In this document: in pieces, positions 17,631-26,633 of the stretch
How positions within the stretch are numbered: position 1 is the stretch's first letter
How the letters are laid out: every line of letters starts with the position of its first letter
NCBI RefSeq assembly: GCF_900101855.1
Contig: NZ_FMVC01000001.1
Location: 647,965 to 711,964, forward strand
DNA: 64,000 nt
Reading direction: 5' to 3'
DNA from: Flavobacterium anhuiense
GTDB taxonomy: Bacteria; Bacteroidota; Bacteroidia; Flavobacteriales; Flavobacteriaceae
Made by a program: the position numbers and the translations under genes
The notes under the pieces: model-generated
Told to the model about the DNA's origin: nothing
Databases searched by the model: none
Seen by the model: the letters and a program-made list of their open reading frames with translations, nothing else

Positions 17631-17858
17631 CTACTTTGTTTTATTGATATCATTTACTTGTCGGATTACATTATATAATGCAACTCCAACACCGACTAGT
17701 ACAAAAATGGTATTATAATACACTTTCGGGCTCGGATGTTCTTCATCAAGCCAAGTCCCGAAATAAGAGAAAACAAAAATAATGACTCCCATTTGAAATG
17801 GAATATTAATAAATGCGAGCCATTTATTTCTCCTATTATTATTCGGCTCCTTTTCCAT
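17631..17858 (-). CDS. AtpZ/AtpI-like ATP synthase accessory protein
   Basis: A 75-residue protein with two membrane helices (about 14-35 and 47-65). The segment PFQMGVIIFVFSYFGTWLDE is typical of AtpZ/AtpI-like proteins, which assist c-ring assembly or Mg2+ supply for ATP synthase. Its first 20 bases overlap the end of the bactofilin gene in another frame, which implies translational coupling. It lies upstream of the ATP synthase operon. Confidence 0.8.
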   Translation of the reverse strand: MEKEPNNNRRNKWLAFINIPFQMGVIIFVFSYFGTWLDEEHPSPKVYYNTIFVLVGVGVALYNVIRQVNDINKTK

Positions 17859-18237
17859 CTTCTAGCATGATTACAGGATTCGAATGGGCAAGCATGGTAC
17901 AGGTTGCTGTGAAGTCCGCTCCTGGTTCTATCGAAAGTTTTCCTACTGCCACTTCTCCGTGTATTTGAGCAGTCGATTTAATATTAAGGGTTTCTAGAAC
18001 TTTTATCTTCCCGTGAAATTCTCCTTCAATATCAGCATTGTTACAAATTATTTCTCCTTTAACAGCTCCTTTGGCCCCAATCACTATTTTGCCTTGCGAA
18101 GTAAAGTTTCCTATCAATTCGCCGTCTAATCTAAAATCGGCTTTTGAGACTATATCTCCTACGATTGATGTTCCTTCAACAATTCTATTTGTTCTTCCTA
18201 ATTGTTCAGTTCCGTTTTTCTTTACTTTTTCAAACAT
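17839..18237 (-). CDS. Bactofilin (polymer-forming cytoskeletal protein)
   Basis: A 132-residue protein with the bactofilin beta-helix core: short turns such as TSIVGDIVSKADFRLDGELI, GKIVIGAKGAVKGEIICNNA, DIEGEFHGKIKVLETLNI and HGEVAVGKLSIEPGADFTA. Bactofilins polymerise without nucleotides at the membrane and help place cell-shape or motility machinery. The gene starts 12 bases after sprE ends and overlaps the AtpZ-like gene by 20 bases, so it is co-transcribed with sprE. That position raises the idea of a link to gliding or secretion, which is inference. Confidence 0.88.
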   Translation of the reverse strand: MFEKVKKNGTEQLGRTNRIVEGTSIVGDIVSKADFRLDGELIGNFTSQGKIVIGAKGAVKGEIICNNADIEGEFHGKIKVLETLNIKSTAQIHGEVAVGKLSIEPGADFTATCTMLAHSNPVIMLEDGKGAE

Positions 18238-18249
18238 GGCGGTTAAGAT

Positions 18250-20862
18250 TTAAGGGGTTTTCGGGGTCAAGTATGCGTCTAAATTCTTTTTGATCTGAAC
18301 GATTTTGTAATTATCATTTGATATTATTATAGCCTGATCTGGGATTTTATATTTTTTATCTTCTCTGAAAACTCCAGCAATATCATTTGCGTAAGCCTCA
18401 GATTTTAAACCATGAATAACTACAAAACTTTCTGTTTTATTGTATTTATCCAAAGATGTTGTCAATCTTTCGTAATTTTCAACTAATAAAAATACTCGGA
18501 TAGCTTCTTCAATTCTTTTAACGGTTTTGGTATCGTTGTTAGCAACACGATACAATATTTTCCAGTTTTTAGTATCAGTTGTTGTAAAACTAAGTTTTTC
18601 TAAAACAGGTACTTGTTTCTCAAGAATTTCTCTGGCATTTTTACCTTCTTCACTATTCGGATAATTGTCTGCCACATTCTCAAGTCCTTTTTTATAGGCT
18701 TCTAAACCATTTACTTTTCCTAAAGTATTGGCTTTTAATAATTCGTATTTTGACACAATATCGTCTCCCGAATATTGATTAATAAGGTTATCAATATTGG
18801 CTAAGATCTCGTCAAATTTCTCTTCTTCAAAAAGTTTATACCATTTTTGATATTCTTTATCGGGACTTGAATTTGGATCGTCTTCTTTATTGTTTAAAAT
18901 ATGGGCATATCTCGAATCTGGATATTTCGTAGAAATCTCTGCTTTTATAGCTTCTGCTTTTGCCGGATTTGTTATCTGATAAATTTTGTACAAATTGTAC
19001 ATCGATGGCAATACGTATTTTTCTTCAGGGTTATTTTTAAGCAACTGTTCTAGTTTGTCACTTGCCAAATTATATTCTTTAAACTTCTCCTTATATATAA
19101 GTCCCAATTGATAGTATGAAAAATTACGTTCTTTACCAATACTATCCATCGCAGCTTGCGAAGTTGGAAGCTGTTCTACATAATATGCCACAGTATATTT
19201 TTCAGGAACAATAGTGTCTTTTAGCGCATTAGCAACTTCTTTCGTATTAATAGTGTCGTTCATTGCCGCATCGTTTGCAGATTTTACTCCTGCCAATCTC
19301 CAATTTCCGCCCAATGTTCTGCTTCCCCACATTTTTTTAAACTGCAGTTTTCCATAAGCAACCGTTGTTGGGTTGTAAAAATAAAAGGTACTTGCATTAT
19401 CATTTCCGCCTGGAGGCATGCCAATTCCTTCTGGTTCTACTGGTTTACCTAAAGAATTCGGATTAACAGCTCCGTTTCCTGAAAAATCTGCTTGAGAATT
19501 TCTATCAATATTGGCCAATCGCTCTTTTTCTTTTTCTTCTAAAAGACGTTTTGCTTCATCTTTCTTTTTAAGCTCGGCGATATAGTTTTCGAAATAATCT
19601 TTCTTTTCGTTTGGTGGCAGGTTGAATACCTTAATAATACTATCGTTGCGTTTTGCAATAGCTTCGTATTTAATTACGTCATCAAGATTTTTTCTGTTTT
19701 TTTCTATAAAAGCGAATTCTCTGGTTTTAGGATCCAGTTTTACCAAAGTACTGTCATAGTATTTGGCTGCCATTGAGTAATCTGTATCTTTAAAATACAT
19801 ATTTCCAATATTTCTATAAGCCGAAGCCATCAAATATGGGTCTTTAGATTTTCTTCCTAAAGATTTATTGTAGAACAATAGTGCATTTTCTTGATCTTTC
19901 TTTTTATCATAATAAACTCCCATTTCATAAAAAAGAACATCATAGTAAGGGCGATTTTCACGATCAGTCACCAATTTATTAAATGTCTTTAAGAAAATTG
20001 TATCATTATCTTTTCCATAATCAAACATCTGTGCTTTTTTCGCGTAAGCGTGCATCATATACTTACGATCTGCCTTTCTGTTTAAATCAATAACAGCATC
20101 ATAGAAGTAAATGGCACTGTCACGTTTTCCTTCTGCCTGATACATCTGGCCAAGAATAAAACGATATCTTGCCCGTTCTTCGTTGCTTTTTGTAAATTGT
20201 TCAGCAACTCTAAGTCTAGAAACAGCGCTGTCTTTTTGTTCTAGATTCAAAAAAGCTTCTGCCAAAAGTGCATTGGCATCAGCATAAGTCTGTTTATCTA
20301 AATCTGTTTTTTTAAGTAAAATTTTGATGTTTTTAAGCGCAATTGCATCATTGCCTAAACGCATATTGGTTTTTTCGCGCCAGATTTTTGCAGTATAAAT
20401 GTTATTGCTTTCTGGGTATTTATATAAAATATAATTAAATGCCTCAATTGCCGGGATAAAACGCTGGTCGTAATATCTTGCTTTTCCAAGCATTAGATAC
20501 GCTTCATCCATCTGCCAGTTTCTTTCTCTTCCGCCAATATTCATAGAGTGTTTCTGAATGGCTTTTGTAGCTTTAGTCTCTGCTTTTTCAAAATCAGGAT
20601 TTTTAGCTTTTTCGCCTTCAGAAAAATTTTCATCAAACTGCATTTTCTCAATTGGCAGCTGTTTCCAAAAATTATCTTCGTTATTGGCCTGAATGGATTT
20701 TAAACCTTTATCAAGACCAATTCCTCCGTTATAAAGAATATTATATTTAGTCCCAATCGAGTGAGAACTTCGAGCCAAAAAGGTATTTTTTTTGGTAGAA
20801 CAAGCTATCAAAAAGAATAAAAAAATGGGAATAAAACTATATTTAAGAGTATTCTTTTTCAA
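18250..20862 (-). CDS. sprE: Gliding motility / type IX secretion lipoprotein SprE (PorW-like)
   Basis: An 870-residue TPR lipoprotein. The signal peptide ends in a lipobox (FFLIACS, Cys21), and long helical TPR stretches cover about residues 125-400 and 590-800. Sequence, size and lipobox match SprE of F. johnsoniae and PorW of Porphyromonas, which are needed for type IX secretion and gliding (established for those homologues). Between the TPR halves is a low-complexity linker rich in Lys/Glu followed by Gly/Pro/Asn (about 430-490). The bactofilin gene follows directly. No clear TAnnTTTG element was found upstream. Confidence 0.85.
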   Translation of the reverse strand: MKKNTLKYSFIPIFLFFLIACSTKKNTFLARSSHSIGTKYNILYNGGIGLDKGLKSIQANNEDNFWKQLPIEKMQFDENFSEGEKAKNPDFEKAETKATKAIQKHSMNIGGRERNWQMDEAYLMLGKARYYDQRFIPAIEAFNYILYKYPESNNIYTAKIWREKTNMRLGNDAIALKNIKILLKKTDLDKQTYADANALLAEAFLNLEQKDSAVSRLRVAEQFTKSNEERARYRFILGQMYQAEGKRDSAIYFYDAVIDLNRKADRKYMMHAYAKKAQMFDYGKDNDTIFLKTFNKLVTDRENRPYYDVLFYEMGVYYDKKKDQENALLFYNKSLGRKSKDPYLMASAYRNIGNMYFKDTDYSMAAKYYDSTLVKLDPKTREFAFIEKNRKNLDDVIKYEAIAKRNDSIIKVFNLPPNEKKDYFENYIAELKKKDEAKRLLEEKEKERLANIDRNSQADFSGNGAVNPNSLGKPVEPEGIGMPPGGNDNASTFYFYNPTTVAYGKLQFKKMWGSRTLGGNWRLAGVKSANDAAMNDTINTKEVANALKDTIVPEKYTVAYYVEQLPTSQAAMDSIGKERNFSYYQLGLIYKEKFKEYNLASDKLEQLLKNNPEEKYVLPSMYNLYKIYQITNPAKAEAIKAEISTKYPDSRYAHILNNKEDDPNSSPDKEYQKWYKLFEEEKFDEILANIDNLINQYSGDDIVSKYELLKANTLGKVNGLEAYKKGLENVADNYPNSEEGKNAREILEKQVPVLEKLSFTTTDTKNWKILYRVANNDTKTVKRIEEAIRVFLLVENYERLTTSLDKYNKTESFVVIHGLKSEAYANDIAGVFREDKKYKIPDQAIIISNDNYKIVQIKKNLDAYLTPKTP

Positions 20863-20952
20863 TAGAAAAGAGTTTAAAACACATAACTACTAAAAACTAA
20901 TTTTAGTATAATCACATGTAAAAATACGCTTCTTTTTGAAATATAGAAATTC

Positions 20953-21648
20953 TTACACGGCAAAAAATAATTCTAGTTCTTGTAAGGTCTCTTTTGAGGT
21001 CTGAATATCTTTGACAATCTCACCTTTGTTAAGCGCAACTATTCTATCACAAACCTCTACCGTATGCTGTAAATCGTGACTTGAAACCAAAACCGTTACA
21101 TTTGGATTATCGGCTAATTCTCTAATAATTTTTTTTAATCGGCTTACTGTAGTTGGATCCAAATTTGCAAAAGGCTCGTCTAAAATGACTACTTCTGGGT
21201 TTCCAATAAGCGTTGCAATAATTCCCACTTTTTTCTGATTTCCTTTAGACAGATCACGAAGGTATTTTTTGTTATTTAAAATTTCACCGTTAAAAAACTC
21301 TTCATGTTTCGCTAAAAGTGCATCAATATCTGCTTTGTTCTGATTTCGTAAATCTCCAATGAAATAAAAATATTCTTCTGGAGTCAAATATCCGATAAGG
21401 AAATTTTCATCTAAAAATGATCCTGTAAAAGATTTCCAGTTTTCACTTGTATTTACCTGAATATTATTGCTTTTAATATATCCTGTTGAAGGCTGAATAA
21501 GATCCAGAAGCAAACTGAAAAATGTTGTTTTTCCTGCTCCGTTATTCCCCACCAAGCCAAAGCTCTGTCCTTTTGGGATTTCTAAATTGCTGATGTTTAA
21601 AACTGTAGTTCCGTTATATTTTTTTGAAAGTTCATTTACTTGTATCAT
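20953..21648 (-). CDS. ABC transporter ATP-binding protein
   Basis: A 231-residue ABC ATPase. Walker A (GNNGAGKTT, about residue 35), the signature region (LSKGNQKKVG), Walker B (VVILDEPFANLDP) and the switch His (SSHDLQH) are all intact. It powers export or membrane remodelling together with the DUF5687 membrane protein encoded 79 bases upstream. The pair resembles ABC-2 type systems such as those for Na+ or antibiotics, but the substrate is unknown. Confidence 0.9.
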   Translation of the reverse strand: MIQVNELSKKYNGTTVLNISNLEIPKGQSFGLVGNNGAGKTTFFSLLLDLIQPSTGYIKSNNIQVNTSENWKSFTGSFLDENFLIGYLTPEEYFYFIGDLRNQNKADIDALLAKHEEFFNGEILNNKKYLRDLSKGNQKKVGIIATLIGNPEVVILDEPFANLDPTTVSRLKKIIRELADNPNVTVLVSSHDLQHTVEVCDRIVALNKGEIVKDIQTSKETLQELELFFAV

Positions 21649-21727
21649 GATATAATTTTAGATTTTAGATTAAAAAATTGTCTTTTTTATTTGGATATTC
21701 TAATTGACAAATTCTCTAATTATCAAA

Positions 21728-23188
21728 TTAACTCTTTTGTTTATAAGCACTTATCGTACTATATTTCTCTACTTTGTATCTTTTTTCTATTAATGAAAAC
21801 ACTTTTTCTTTGAACACAAATCCTAACACTCCAGCTCCAGCAACCAATGCTAAACCAAGATTTTTATTATTCAAATAAAGTCCGATGGCATAAAGTCCTA
21901 AAGGCAATAAAATTTTTGGAAGCGTCAATAACATTGCATTTACATTAAAAGCTTTTTTATCTCCAAAAGCACCTCCAGCGTTACTTAAATCTATTGGTGT
22001 TTTGGTAAATGCACCGCCAAGAAGCACTAAATGAGAATTGACCCCAATGTTATAAATTGCTCCAACTACAATTGTGAGATAAATTTCCCATCCTAAAAAC
22101 AGATAAAAGGAAGCCAATATGGTAGAAAGAAAGGTTACAATAACAATGAGCCACCATTTTGAAGTAATGTAACCTCGATACGGAATATTTTGTGTCATCA
22201 TTAATTGATAATACGAACTATCCCAGCTTGGTACAAACTGTCCAAATACAAACAAAAATCCGCCCGAAACAAAAATTCCGGCAAAAATGTGCATTACAGG
22301 AGGCTGATGAGAATTTCCGAAAAAGAGAAATCCGTAGAACAAAAAGAGAACGCTCATGAAAATCGTTGTTTTAGATCTTTTGTTCCTTTTTATCAATTTA
22401 ATGTCGTTTTTAAGAAAAGTTCCTAAAGTCCCAAATTGATTCAGCCAAGCCAGATTTTCTGTTGTTGCAACATCTTCTTTTACAGAAAGTCCTGCATCCA
22501 GATATAAATTGTTTTTAAAATATTTGAAAGTGAAAGCATATAAACCACCTAAGATCAGAACAGGAATTAAAAATACCCCTTCAATATCGTAAAAGTTCTG
22601 AAAGAACGGAGTTGTAAATGTTGTGATATCAAAAAACTGGTAATATTGTGCTCCCGCCAAAGCCAAAATTAGTACCACAAATACAACAAACAATTTGTCG
22701 ATGTTGCTTAAAATAATATTCAAAAAATTGTTGATATAAATAAAAGCCATCGCTCCTACGTACCAAAAAAAGATTCCAACAACATCGTATCCCTCCAAAA
22801 TTAAGACAACTGAAAAAGGCACAAAAAACAAAGCGTGAACCCAATTGAAAAACGACAAAGCTGTTTTTCCTAATGAAAAATGAACAATTACTGGCTTCTT
22901 AAAAGGCAGTACCAATAATGGTTTGATGTTTAAAACCGGTATTGATTGAAGTAATAATCTAATTACTAAATCAAACAAGAAATAATAAATTAAAAATTTG
23001 TTTATTGTAGCCAATGGTTCCAAATTCATGTCTTTAAGAACATAAAATGCGCCAACGCCCATTGCGACAAAAACTAATGAAAAATAGATTATCAGAAAAC
23101 CTATTATAATTTTCATTGCCAGATTTTTACCAAAAGATGCCGACCTAATAAAAGCCTTCCATTCTAAATAAATAAACTTCTTAATCAT
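21728..23188 (-). CDS. DUF5687 membrane protein (ABC permease partner)
   Basis: A 486-residue protein with about 10-12 hydrophobic segments, recognised as the DUF5687 family (recall), which pairs with ABC ATPases in Bacteroidota. The N-terminus (FIYLEWKAFIRSASFGKNL) and LLVLPFKKPVIVHFSLGKTA are typical. It is the first gene of a two-gene operon with the ATPase and has a TACTTTTG element about 35 bases upstream, divergent from the reductase gene. Confidence 0.82.
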   Translation of the reverse strand: MIKKFIYLEWKAFIRSASFGKNLAMKIIIGFLIIYFSLVFVAMGVGAFYVLKDMNLEPLATINKFLIYYFLFDLVIRLLLQSIPVLNIKPLLVLPFKKPVIVHFSLGKTALSFFNWVHALFFVPFSVVLILEGYDVVGIFFWYVGAMAFIYINNFLNIILSNIDKLFVVFVVLILALAGAQYYQFFDITTFTTPFFQNFYDIEGVFLIPVLILGGLYAFTFKYFKNNLYLDAGLSVKEDVATTENLAWLNQFGTLGTFLKNDIKLIKRNKRSKTTIFMSVLFLFYGFLFFGNSHQPPVMHIFAGIFVSGGFLFVFGQFVPSWDSSYYQLMMTQNIPYRGYITSKWWLIVIVTFLSTILASFYLFLGWEIYLTIVVGAIYNIGVNSHLVLLGGAFTKTPIDLSNAGGAFGDKKAFNVNAMLLTLPKILLPLGLYAIGLYLNNKNLGLALVAGAGVLGFVFKEKVFSLIEKRYKVEKYSTISAYKQKS

Positions 23189-23221
23189 GGTTTATGGTTT
23201 AGTATTTTTGTAGTAAGAGAC

Positions 23222-23229
23222 CAAAAGTA
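23222..23229 (-). promoter_or_regulatory. -7 promoter element (TACTTTTG) of the ABC operon
   Basis: An exact TAnnTTTG match upstream of the DUF5687 gene. A TTG lies only 11 bases further upstream, which is too close for a standard -33 element. Confidence 0.4.
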
Positions 23230-23292
23230 GGAAAACGTTACAAAAAAAGTTAAAAAAAATAATTTCGTGCTAAACTTTTAATAGTGGTTTGC

Positions 23293-23300
23293 TACTTTTG
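23293..23300 (+). promoter_or_regulatory. -7 promoter element (TACTTTTG) of the PaaE-like gene
   Basis: An exact match 16 bases before the ATG at 23316. Because it would lie inside a gene starting from the TTG at 23289, it argues for the ATG start. Confidence 0.5.
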
Positions 23301-23315
23301 CATAAAAATTCTATC

Positions 23316-24368
23316 ATGCCTTCATTCTTAAAACTTATAATTAAAGAGGTTAAACGCGAAACTGCAGATGCTGTTTCTATTCTTTTTAATGTTCCTGAAG
23401 AACTAAAATCAGACTATAAATTTATAGCTGGACAATATATAAATTTAAAACTAACTCTTGACAACCAAGAAATTAGACGAGCTTATTCTATTTGCTCGGC
23501 ACCAGACAGCGGCGAGTTAAGGATTGCTGTAAAAGCAGTAAAAAATGGTCTTTTTTCTCAGTTTGCCAATACTAAATTAAAAGCGGGAGATGTTCTTGAA
23601 GTGGGTCAGCCAGAAGGTAAATTTACTTTTGAGCCAGATGCTGAAAGACAAAGAAACTATGCGGCGTTTGCTGCTGGAAGCGGAATTACTCCAGTTCTTT
23701 CTATCATAAAATCGGTTCTTAAAAATGAGCCTAAGAGTTCATTTGTATTGGTTTACGGAAACAAAACTCCTGAAAGCACAATTTTTCATCAAGAACTTCA
23801 CGATTTGCAATTGCAATATGTAGGCAGATTTTTTGTGCATTATGTATACAGCCAAGCAAAAGCTGAAAACGCTTTATTTGGAAGAATTGAAAAATCGGCT
23901 GTGAATTTTGTTTTAAACAACAAACACAAAGAACTTCAATTTGATAAGTTTTTCCTTTGCGGACCAGAAGACATGATCAATACTGTTTCTAATGTTTTGA
24001 AAGAGAAAAATGTAAAAGAATCTGCTATCAAATTTGAGTTGTTTACTTCTTCTTCTGAAGAACATGCAATTCAAGGTTCTCAAGAAGGACATACAAAAAT
24101 TACTGTTTTGGTAGACGATGAAGAAACTACTTTCGAAATGTCTAAAAAACAAACTATTCTTGATGCTGCTCTAAAACAAGGCGTTGATGCTCCTTATTCT
24201 TGCCAAGGCGGAATCTGCAGCAGCTGTTTAGGACGCGTTACAAAAGGAACTGCCGAAATGACAAAAAATTCTATTTTGACAGACGGCGAAATTGCAGAAG
24301 GATTAATTTTAACTTGTCAAGCGCATCCAACTTCAGAAACTATTTATGTTGATTACGACGACGTATAA
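23316..24368 (+). CDS. Ferredoxin-NADP reductase-like flavoprotein (PaaE type)
   Basis: A 350-residue electron-transfer protein. An FAD-binding domain (RRAYSICSAP, about residues 50-60) and a NAD(P)-binding domain (YAAFAAGSGITPVLSIIKSVL, about 115-135) are followed by a plant-type 2Fe-2S ferredoxin domain with CQGGICSSC and a final LTCQ. This layout matches PaaE, the reductase of phenylacetyl-CoA epoxidase, but no paaABCD genes are nearby, so it may serve another oxygenase or desaturase. I chose the ATG at 23316 over an upstream in-frame TTG because a TACTTTTG promoter element lies between them. Confidence 0.87.
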   Translation: MPSFLKLIIKEVKRETADAVSILFNVPEELKSDYKFIAGQYINLKLTLDNQEIRRAYSICSAPDSGELRIAVKAVKNGLFSQFANTKLKAGDVLEVGQPEGKFTFEPDAERQRNYAAFAAGSGITPVLSIIKSVLKNEPKSSFVLVYGNKTPESTIFHQELHDLQLQYVGRFFVHYVYSQAKAENALFGRIEKSAVNFVLNNKHKELQFDKFFLCGPEDMINTVSNVLKEKNVKESAIKFELFTSSSEEHAIQGSQEGHTKITVLVDDEETTFEMSKKQTILDAALKQGVDAPYSCQGGICSSCLGRVTKGTAEMTKNSILTDGEIAEGLILTCQAHPTSETIYVDYDDV

Positions 24369-24387
24369 TATTTGATAAATTCCAAAA

Positions 24388-24432
24388 TATAAAATCCAAA
24401 TTCCAAACTAAAACGGAATTTGGATTTTTTTA
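24388..24432 (+). terminator. Terminator after the PaaE-like gene
   Basis: AAATCCAAATTCC (24392-24404) pairs exactly with GGAATTTGGATTT (24415-24427) and is followed by a T-run. Further TTTGGAATTTGGAATT repeats lie just downstream (24450-24472). Confidence 0.8.
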
Positions 24433-24493
24433 TTTTTAAATTTGTCCTATTTGGAATTTGGAATTTGGAATTTTTACTATTAAGTATTTATAA

Positions 24494-24802
24494 ATGAAAT
24501 CGGTGCGAGAAATTTTTAGAAATAAGGAATATCTTCTGGATGAACCAGAAGTTATGAAGCTTGTTGATTATTGTGAAGAACTTCAGGATGATATTGTTGA
24601 ACTTAAATTTCAAAAAACCGATAATAAAGAACTTGCTTTACTCGATATGATTAAAGAGGTTATAAAAGGATGTGATGCCATTGAAAAAGAGCAAATGGAA
24701 CATGAACGCTATGGTTATGATGCACCAAATTACCAAGAAACCATAACAAATCTAAAAATCTATATTTACCGTCGCTGTCGTGATGAGAAGATTTGGCTCT
24801 AA
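24494..24802 (+). CDS. Conserved small hypothetical protein
   Basis: A 102-residue soluble protein, mostly acidic and helical, with no signal peptide or membrane segment. I recognise it as a type of protein commonly annotated only as hypothetical in Flavobacteriaceae. Conserved-looking segments are REIFRNKEYLLDEPEVMKLV and YIYRRCRDEKIWL. Composition and codon use look like those of genuine genes. It is separated from the reductase by a terminator, and no function can be suggested. Confidence 0.7.
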   Translation: MKSVREIFRNKEYLLDEPEVMKLVDYCEELQDDIVELKFQKTDNKELALLDMIKEVIKGCDAIEKEQMEHERYGYDAPNYQETITNLKIYIYRRCRDEKIWL

Positions 24803-24939
24803 TTGAAATAAAAGTAAAATTTTGTCAAAATATTGCTGAATTTTCATTAAATTAGGGGTAAAATTATAGCAATGGCAATCTCATGATTTAAGAATTTGCA
24901 GAGCTAATCAAACTTGTCAAACATTTAACATTAAATATC

Positions 24940-25371
24940 ATGACAGCTCACGTTCACCACTTTCATCTATCTTTACTTATTATGCTGATTGTAACTGCTT
25001 CGCTTTGCGTTTTGGCAGTTATTATAAAAATGAAAAACAAAAAAGGCCCGAAGTTACTTGAAAGAGAAAAATACAATTCAACATTGACCGAGAAAATGGA
25101 AGAAGTCCAAAAGACCGATTCGAATATTTTTAATATCTGGCCTTATGTAAGCAAACTTAAATCGGCTAAAGTTTTATCTAAAAAAATAAAAGATAATGAC
25201 TTAATTTATAAAGTTTACAGAGATTCATCACAAAAATTCGAACATATTCTTTTGTCAACTGAGGACAAAAATAACTTTGTTTCCATTATAGTAAACAAAA
25301 AAAGAAAAAAAACAATAGGATATTCTTTCCTCGATTCTGATGAAAGATATTTAAACAAAAATATTGCTTAA
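24940..25371 (+). CDS. Small membrane-anchored hypothetical protein
   Basis: A 143-residue protein with a His-rich N-terminus (TAHVHHFHLS), a single membrane helix (about residues 10-28) and a basic cytoplasmic or periplasmic tail. The tail has a pattern (SSQKFEHILLSTEDKNNFVSIIVNKKRKKTIGYSFL) that looks like a small beta-domain. It is not recognised. It stands alone, followed by a cluster of palindromic repeats. Confidence 0.65.
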   Translation: MTAHVHHFHLSLLIMLIVTASLCVLAVIIKMKNKKGPKLLEREKYNSTLTEKMEEVQKTDSNIFNIWPYVSKLKSAKVLSKKIKDNDLIYKVYRDSSQKFEHILLSTEDKNNFVSIIVNKKRKKTIGYSFLDSDERYLNKNIA

Positions 25372-25387
25372 AACATTGTTCATCGCA

Positions 25388-25545
25388 AATACCCCAGCGG
25401 GGTAAAATATTTATAGGATCACAATAAAACAAAAGAAAAAGCTCCAGCGGAGCGACATTATTATAAAAAACATGTCGCTCCGCTGGAGCTTTAATATTGT
25501 AGACGCATATTTTACTATAAATATTTCGCTTCTCCGAAGCTTATA
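25388..25545. repeat. Composite palindromic (BIME-like) repeat cluster
   Basis: It starts with the palindrome ACCCCAGCGGGGT (25391-25403). A perfect 21-base inverted repeat follows (arms 25438-25458 and 25472-25492, beginning AAAGCTCCAGCGG), and then a region holding TATTTTACTATAAATATTTCGC, which echoes in inverted form the AAAATATTTATAGG near 25403. Such G+C-rich palindromes in an A+T-rich gap are typical REP elements and may also end transcripts of the two converging genes. Confidence 0.8.
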
Positions 25546-25579
25546 AAAAGTGACGCCTTCTAGTTTATTTTCTAATCCT

Positions 25580-26632
25580 TTATGAAAGCTGCTCTATAAC
25601 CTTTTCAACGACCTGTTGTGGTAAAATTGTCCTCATAGCATCCTCATAACCTTCACCAACTTTATTGCCATAAACTGATGTTGGCAATTTTGGATATTGA
25701 TTTCGGTCTGAAGTCAGTGCTTTTTCTAAACTTTGATTAAAAGGCAAAAATCCTGCATAAGGATGTGTCGCGCCCCAAAGTGTAACGACTTTTACGCCAA
25801 GCATTGCTGCAATATGTGCATTCCCAGAATCCATAGAAAGCATCACATCAAGATTGCTTATCAATTGCAGTTCCTGCTGAAATTTGATTTTTCCAGCCAT
25901 ATTGATTACATTTTCAAAAGGCTCAGAAATTGAATCTAAAATTTCGATTTCTTTTTTTCCTCCGCCAAAAAGCAAAATTTTATAGGATGGATTTTCAGCC
26001 AATTTTGCAATTACTTCTTTCATTAAATCCAAAGGATAAACTTTAGAATCATATTGTGCAAAAGGCGCAATTCCTATTAGTTTTTGATTTTCATTTCTGA
26101 TAATGTCTAAAATATCAGAACTTAAAACTGCCTTTTCAGGAAATACTGGTTTCGATAAATCTAAAGGAAAACCAAGAGCTGAAAACACTTTTGCATGTCT
26201 TTCAAACATGGTTGGCAATTGTTTGAAAACCTTATTTTCGGCTCGGGTTAATTCTTTTTTTCCTTCTCTCCCTTTATCAACGGTTGCTCTTTTTTTTCCG
26301 CTTAAAGCGAAAAGCAAACTCACCACTTTAGATCGTAAAACATTATGAAGATCTGCAAAAGCATCAATCTTCAATTTTTTTACATCTTTAAACAATCGTA
26401 AAAGTCCTGGAAATCCTTTATGTCTTTCTTTTTCATCAAAAGCAAAAAATTCAAGATTCGGAATTCCATCAAAAAAAGGTTTGAAAAACGGACGAGAAAT
26501 AACGGTCAGTTTTACCGTTGGATATTGTTTTACAAAAGCCCGTAAAACAGGAACCGTCATGGCGACATCTCCCATTGCGGATAGTCTCATGACGGCTATA
26601 TGTTTGATTTTGTTGTTGAACAACGCTGCCAA
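25580..26632 (-). CDS. Glycosyltransferase family 9 (heptosyltransferase-like)
   Basis: A 350-residue GT-B glycosyltransferase of the ADP-heptose:LPS heptosyltransferase family. The N-terminus (IAVMRLSAMGDVAMTVPVLRAF) and the C-terminal donor-binding segment (MLSMDSGNAHIAAMLGVKVVTLWGATHPYAG) are clear. It should add a sugar, probably a heptose, to a lipopolysaccharide core on the cytoplasmic side. It is co-transcribed with the DUF4254 gene, which ends one base before it starts. Confidence 0.9.
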   Translation of the reverse strand: MAALFNNKIKHIAVMRLSAMGDVAMTVPVLRAFVKQYPTVKLTVISRPFFKPFFDGIPNLEFFAFDEKERHKGFPGLLRLFKDVKKLKIDAFADLHNVLRSKVVSLLFALSGKKRATVDKGREGKKELTRAENKVFKQLPTMFERHAKVFSALGFPLDLSKPVFPEKAVLSSDILDIIRNENQKLIGIAPFAQYDSKVYPLDLMKEVIAKLAENPSYKILLFGGGKKEIEILDSISEPFENVINMAGKIKFQQELQLISNLDVMLSMDSGNAHIAAMLGVKVVTLWGATHPYAGFLPFNQSLEKALTSDRNQYPKLPTSVYGNKVGEGYEDAMRTILPQQVVEKVIEQLS

Positions 26633-26633
26633 A

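Noticed and set aside
23289..23315. Upstream TTG start for the PaaE-like reductase
   Set aside because: A TAnnTTTG promoter element overlaps this segment, and homologous proteins begin at the ATG at 23316.
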